A stretch of 64,000 nucleotides of DNA from Eucommia ulmoides (lineage: Eukaryota; Streptophyta; Magnoliopsida; Garryales; Eucommiaceae): contig CM028327.1 of assembly GCA_016647705.1 (NCBI GenBank), positions 6,147,726-6,211,725 on the forward strand, read 5' to 3'. The notes under the pieces are model-generated. The model did not search any database and was not told the origin of the DNA. It saw nothing but the letters and a program-made list of their open reading frames with translations. A program made the position numbers and the translations under genes. This document shows positions 59,311-64,000 of the stretch, in pieces; position 1 is the first letter of the stretch; the number at the start of each line of letters is the position of its first letter.

Positions 59311-60027
59311 TCAAGAATCGGCAGGTGGTGGTTGATGTTGCTGCGGCCACATCTGAGGCGGCAAATAAGGCGGTGGAGGATGATGCTGCCCGTAAACATG
59401 TTGTGGTGGCATATAATAGTAAGGAAGACCCTCATTTCCACCTCCGACAGGAATTCCCGTTGCCGCTCCTCTCGGAATGGCTGCCGCCGCTAGTATATCA
59501 TCCTTAAAATCCTCCCTTGGCACGATATCGACCAAGAAATCGAATATATCTGTTCTTGTGATGGCCGCGGCAATATCATTTTTCTGGAGCGTTCTTCGCT
59601 TGTTCTCCTCAGTGTGATTCCACGACCTCAGTGTCAGCTCAAGGATGAACATCTCGCAGGCCCGCGCGAAGACCACCGGTGCCTCGGCAGCGATCATCCT
59701 GACATCCTCGTCGGCTTTCATGATTTTCTTGATCCTGGCCAAGGGAAGGCTGTGGTTCTTGAAATCAGAAGTGTTCTCGATTTCCTGGAACTGTTTCGTC
59801 CAGAATTTCTGGAGCTGTTGCTGGAGCTGCTGCTGTTGCTGGTGATGGATGTGTTGGTAGGCGAGTTGGTGTGGGGAGAGCTGAGCTGGTGAGCCAGAGG
59901 GGCCCGCTGAGCCGGTGGGAGAGGTCTCCGCCGCCATTGGGTTGGGCTGATGATACGGGACAACATTGTATGGCATTTGGGTGGTGGCGGCGGTGGTGGT
60001 GGGCGGAGGATGCCCTTGCTGATCCAT
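59311..60027 (-). CDS. NF-YC: Nuclear transcription factor Y subunit C (NF-YC1/4/9 type)
   Basis: Histone-fold subunit of the CCAAT-binding NF-Y trimer; it pairs with NF-YB in the cytosol or nucleus and then binds NF-YA or, in plants, CONSTANS-type partners. 238 residues in one coding exon. Seen: a Gln-rich stretch ([11 protein letters not shown], residues 63-73), [10 protein letters not shown], then the histone-fold core at about 94-171 with [60 protein letters not shown] and [10 protein letters not shown], and a Pro/Tyr/Gly-rich tail. The GC content is higher than the surroundings, as in other family members. A long leader intron upstream probably holds a TRIM element and a MITE. No break is seen. 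Which paralogue it is cannot be decided. Confidence 0.96.
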   Translation of the reverse strand: MDQQGHPPPTTTAATTQMPYNVVPYHQPNPMAAETSPTGSAGPSGSPAQLSPHQLAYQHIHHQQQQQLQQQLQKFWTKQFQEIENTSDFKNHSLPLARIKKIMKADEDVRMIAAEAPVVFARACEMFILELTLRSWNHTEENKRRTLQKNDIAAAITRTDIFDFLVDIVPREDFKDDILAAAAIPRGAATGIPVGGGNEGLPYYYMPPQHVYGQHHPPPPYLPPQMWPQQHQPPPADS

Positions 60028-60309
60028 TTGTGATAACTAATGCTCTCCCTAAAGTATCCTTTTTTATTTAGTAATAGAAAAAGTTCTCTCCTAAAATGAT
60101 CAAATAATCTTAGAAATATGTACTAGAAAATAGTCAAAGTATGTAAATCTGATTAAATAATAGGAAAATTATCAATTCATCACAAAATAAGATAATTAAT
60201 AAAATAGGATGATTTCTGCCACCAAATGGTTCCTAAGTTTCTACAGGGAATTGAATTATAATTGCCTAAGCCACAAATGTTTGCCTGTAAGCACAAAATT
60301 AATGCAAAA

Positions 60310-60823
60310 AGATCAATAACAGGCCTAACTCACTCTCAAAAGACACCTTGAAAGAGGAGGATTACCCTAGGCTTTATTTATAGCTCAGGATCAGACAACA
60401 CAAGTGATGTGGGATTCAGCACGTCTCCCCACGCGCTGAGTGGACTTTCCCAAACTACTACAAACGGGTATCAGAGGACCCAACATCAATGTAGGAATCA
60501 ACATGCCCCCTCACGCACAGGATAGACTTTGACAAATTACTGCAAACGGATATCGGGAGACCCAATATTGATGTGGAATTCAACATGCCCAACATCAGAC
60601 AAAAGATCTAACTCCGACATCATGTAGGAACCCAATGGGCCTCACTCACTCTCAAAAGATATCTTGAAAGAGGATGATTACCCTACGCCTTATATATAGC
60701 TCCGAATCAGGTAACACAAGTGATGTGGGAATCAACAAGCCCCCTCACGTGCAGGGCAGGCTTTCTCGAACTACTGTGAACAAATATCAATGAACCCAAC
60801 ATCAATGGATTCAACAACTCAAA
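60310..60823 (-). mobile_element. TRIM-like LTR element in the NF-YC leader
   Basis: Two short LTRs on the minus strand, 60737-60623 and 60421-60310 (second incomplete), both with GAATC(C)CACATCACTTGTGT after the start and a TATA-like AGCTATA(T/A)ATAA. A primer-site-like stretch follows the first (60622-60612). The internal part of about 200 bp is non-coding and repeats the unit GCCCCCTCACG(C/T)(A/G)CAGG. A third LTR start lies near 60823. Same family as 23130-23381. A fossil without genes. Confidence 0.65.
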
Positions 60824-61227
60824 ACGGAGAAAAACTTAAAAAGAAAAAATGGACAAAACAGTAAACGTTAGCCCATTAACCATATCTTTTCCATCAAGCG
60901 AGAAATTTCGGCATTAGAGTTGCTTCTTGTTTTGAGCAATATCAGACAACACATCCAATAGAACAAATTGTTAGACTATCATTGAATTTTGATTTTATGC
61001 ATCTAGGGAGGGCATTGTTGCATAAGGCAGATAGTGAGGTTAGCATTTTCCTACTCCATTCACAATGAGTGATTACCAATAACAATGTCCACTGAAGTTT
61101 AGAACTAGCAGAGGAGATCATAATACAACTTTCGGAAACCTAAGTACTTTGATGATGCGAAACCAGCTATAAAAAGAAGACCGAATATCTACCAGAAGTA
61201 TATAGAACCGAACATTTGAAAACCCTG

Positions 61228-61577
61228 AGGGTGTGTTTGGATGAAGGATTTTCGGAGAGGATTTGAACTGTATAAGGGACTTCTCAAAATTCGTAGGTTA
61301 AAATTCCTTGCTTGGCTAATTTAGAAAGGAATTTGTAAAATTCATTGGAATTTCGAGGAATTTAAACGGGGTACAATGACATCTTTAAGTACCTTCTTAA
61401 GAGGTGTTCTTGTAAATCCGTCAGAATGAGGTATATCTTTCCATAAACAAAATTTCAATTTCAGAAAAAATACCTAAACAAAGAATTTGCAAATAATGGG
61501 ATTTTAAATTTCAAATATCTCATCACTTTTAAACTTCATCAATTTCTCAAATTACTCATCCAAACGCACTCTCAAGC
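61228..61577. mobile_element. MITE with GAGGGTGTGTTTGGATGA ends
   Basis: GAGGGTGTGTTTGGATGAAG at the left and TCATCCAAACGCACTCTC at the right are inverted, about 350 bp apart. AT-rich inside. Confidence 0.65.
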
Positions 61578-62439
61578 AATTATGAATCTTAGTAAAGAAG
61601 AGAAAACTATAACCACACAATGCATACACAAACAAATTCCAAAGAGCAGCAATTTCAAAAAGCTACAAACAACATCTAGGGAATTCGTGTTACAAGCACA
61701 ACCAGGAAACATGGCAGCAAATGCTCTTCAATATATATTATTCAACATAAGAGTCATCACGAGACAAGTTCATTTGCATATCGAGAAATTCAACAACGAT
61801 ATGTATAACATCGCCTAATAGTCAATAATGCACAATAAAAGCTGTGTGTTACAGTGCCATGTGCTAAACTTATGTATATCATCATCTTCTTAAAAGGGAA
61901 AAATAGTAGAGATCACCTCAGCTCAATAATACCTTTTCTTTTCTTATCTTCTTCTGTTAATTACCTAAACTTGACTAAAAGTACTGCTTGATGCATGGAC
62001 AAAGAGACTGAATTCTTGATTTAGGGCCGTGTGATATATGATTGTATATACAGTATTCACATAACACATAGATGAATCAGTATTTTGGATACATCACTGA
62101 CAATCTTCTTCAGCAATTGTCAAATCATGAATCAATGGCTGATCTCAATGTATATATACATACATATAAATTGCGAAAGTAAATACGAAAAAAGAAGAAG
62201 GAATTTATACCTCTGCAACTCTGGCTTGGTTTGATTTGATCCTTGTATCTTGCTCAAAGATTGAACCCTAGAAGACACAAACAAAGATCAAACAAGTTGG
62301 CGAAAATCGTGAAAGTAGTGTTTGGTATCACGGAATTGGAGTCTTCAAATAAAGGAAAAATACTCGATAATTTTTTAAATTTGGCATGCGATTTATAGAC
62401 TGCAATCACAATGAAAGAAATCAAAGAAGGATCAAACGC

Positions 62440-62470
62440 AGAGAGCGAAACACACACACACACACACACT
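62440..62470. repeat. CA microsatellite
   Basis: About 11 CA units next to the probable first NF-YC leader exon. Confidence 0.85.
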
Positions 62471-62704
62471 CATATTATACCTGCGTTTAGTGGTTGAGTA
62501 GACTGTGAGGGATCAGCTAGGGTTCGAAAAAACAGTGACGAACCGAGAATTGAAGCTCGATTCGTGATGTATGCATCGGAGAAATTAGGTGGAGGAGCTT
62601 GGCTTGTGAGCAGCGGAACTCCGAAGATCAGCGAAGTTTGACCTGTTCCTTTGTCGCCATTTTTAACTCTTTATGCTTCTAGAGGAGTCCTTGTCCCACT
62701 ATAC

Positions 62705-63300
62705 TGTTTTCCTGTTAGGTAGTGTTTGGTTGAATTGGAATTGACGTTTGGTTAGACCTCGTTTTTTACCCGTTTCCATTCCAGAAATTTCCATTCCATT
62801 CCCAGATTTTTAGGATTTCTGTTTGAAAATAACATTTGGTAATTTTTGTTCCCGTTACCATTTGAAAATTGTGCCCATTTTTTTCTTAAAAAATGAGAAA
62901 CAAAAAAAAATTGTTTTGCATTATTCTCATCCCATTCTCAAAACCAAAGTTACTGTTCATCCGCCGTCGCCCACCGTCAGCCGCCGGCGGCGGCTATCTT
63001 CGGTGACCGTCACCGGTCACCTCCGGCATCACCGAAAGCCAACCGTCTGGCCACCGGCGCCGCCTGCCGGCCGTCCGGCCGCCGCCGCCGTTGTTTGGCC
63101 AAAACAAAAAAAGAAATTTAAAAAAAAAATGATTTTAGGATAAAATCGTTACCAAACGCGATTTTGTTCCCAAAACAAAAAAATAATTATCGTTACCAAA
63201 CGCGATTCTACTTTCAAGAAGGAAACAAAATTCTCATCCCATCCCATTCCCATCCCATTGTTGGGATAGAAACAGAAACGGTTACCAAACAGCACCTTTT
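62705..63300. mobile_element. Non-autonomous DNA transposon with a GC-rich core
   Basis: AGGTAGTGTTTGGTTG at the left and GTTACCAAACAGCACCTTTT at the right. Inside, TTACCAAACGCGATT occurs twice and CATCCCATTCCCATCCCATT once. A core at 62960-63095 is made of CCG/CGG and GGC-type words with many inverted pairs (CCGCCGGCGGCGG). It lies in the NF-YC upstream region. Confidence 0.5.
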
Positions 63301-64000
63301 AGTATTTCTATTTCCACTTTCAATAAACTGGGATAGAATGGGAATTTTATTTCTATTTTAGAATATTTTAAAAATAAAAATATGTTTAATAACAACTATT
63401 GTCATGGTGGCTGTTGGGTGGTGTGACCGGGGTAATGCTGGCCGGTATGATGATAGTGGGAATAGTTTTGTGGGAGTGAATAAGAATCAATACTATTTTG
63501 TTTCTCAAATTTTTAAGGAATTCAAGAAATAATCTCAAATTATTCCCAAAATTTAGGGAACACAAACATGTTTATGTATATTCATCTCAAAATTTTGGTT
63601 TTGCAAATTCGAAGTAACAATTTGTCTGTTCAAAGCTAATCAAAATTTGTTATTCTTTGGGTGAGATTGTGCAATGAATTTTTTACTCTATGGAGAATTT
63701 TTTGCCAAAACATATGACACTTTTAATGGATTGAGTTACAAAATATTATGATTATTCTCTTTTGATTTTCTTGTCTTTTGTCATTATAGCATGTTTATGT
63801 ACCTACTTTTGTTTTAATGTTAGATTTTTAGAACAAAATTTCCAAGATTTAAATAGGAACATATTATTTTTGGTTGTCCAAATTTCACTTTTCTACAATA
63901 TTTGTTTCAAGTTTCACTTTTCGTACAAATTTTCACAAAAAATATTTGTCCTAATCAAATTTATTGAGATGTTGTTTGTTTAATGTTTTTTTTTTTCGAG
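63301..64000. other. AT-rich intergenic DNA
   Basis: No gene or element recognised. Short open frames in this stretch have no known similarity. Confidence 0.4.

Larger units (their letters stand above)
60028..62650 (-). other. NF-YC leader with two probable untranslated exons
   Basis: On the minus strand an acceptor-like ATTAG lies about 10 bp before the ATG (near 60038). A candidate middle leader exon is 62267-62211 (after TTCTAG; donor GAG/GTATAA), and a first exon about 62650-62481 ends at AACGCAG/GTATAA. NF-YC genes commonly have such spliced leaders. The long intron holds 60310-60823 and 61228-61577. Confidence 0.5.

Noticed and set aside
59230-60071. Plus-strand and other-frame open frames across NF-YC
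   Set aside because: Shadows of the NF-YC coding region.
1-64000. tRNA or rRNA genes
   Set aside because: Only tRNA-derived SINE boxes were seen; no complete tRNA fold and no rRNA match was recognised by eye.

Overview
This is a repeat-rich, AT-rich piece of a flowering-plant nuclear genome, most likely a eudicot. The evidence is split genes with GT-AG introns, plant-type proteins (RHF1A, ECR1, NAXD, NF-YC), Au-type SINEs, plant L1 and RTE LINEs, copia and gypsy LTR fossils, TRIMs, Mutator-type MITEs with 9-bp target duplications, and a scrap of plastid ycf1. The species cannot be named from the sequence.

Five host genes were rebuilt by reading exons and splice sites. (1) 1431-5927 (+): the 3' part of an RHF1A-type RING-H2 E3 ubiquitin ligase; its first exon lies before the window. 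(2) 6845-7903 (-): a two-exon gene for a 115-residue plant protein of unknown function, convergent with RHF1A. (3) 20469-30540 (-): a nine-exon ECR1/UBA3 gene, the catalytic subunit of the NEDD8-activating enzyme (449 aa). (4) 51801-56887 (+): a ten-exon ATP-dependent NAD(P)H-hydrate dehydratase (355 aa) with one GC-AG intron. (5) 59311-60027 (-): an intronless NF-YC coding region (238 aa) with probable upstream leader exons. A broken CLC-type chloride channel copy lies at 36439-37052 (-). An isolated open exon at 37826-38044 (-), close to a Helitron-like end, may belong to a Helitron cargo gene.

The rest is mobile DNA, much of it nested. 3.5-5.6 kb: two Mutator-type MITEs in an RHF1A intron, one split by an RTE LINE. 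8-13 kb: MITEs and a strange cluster of short repeats. 13.6-18.3 kb: an L1 split by a MITE, then a copia 5' fragment. 21-30 kb: ECR1 introns holding SINEs, MITEs, a TRIM, a decayed gypsy element and the plastid scrap. 30.8-36.3 kb: a long copia fossil starting about 230 bp upstream of the ECR1 start codon. 37.5-42 kb: a Helitron-like end and an AT-rich tandem array with units near 1 kb. 42.7-47.3 kb: LTR pieces and Mutator-type MITEs. 47.9-51.2 kb: an L1 split by a solo LTR of 2,414 bp. 51.3-63.3 kb: two genes with SINE, TRIM and MITE insertions in introns and flanks.

The genes do not form a pathway. Two belong to ubiquitin-like modification (RHF1A and ECR1), one is metabolite repair and one is a transcription factor. 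The most notable points are the unnamed small gene, the MITE family with exact 9-bp duplications and a palindromic GC core, the Helitron-like end with an open exon and a large tandem array, the GC-AG intron, and the plastid insertion.
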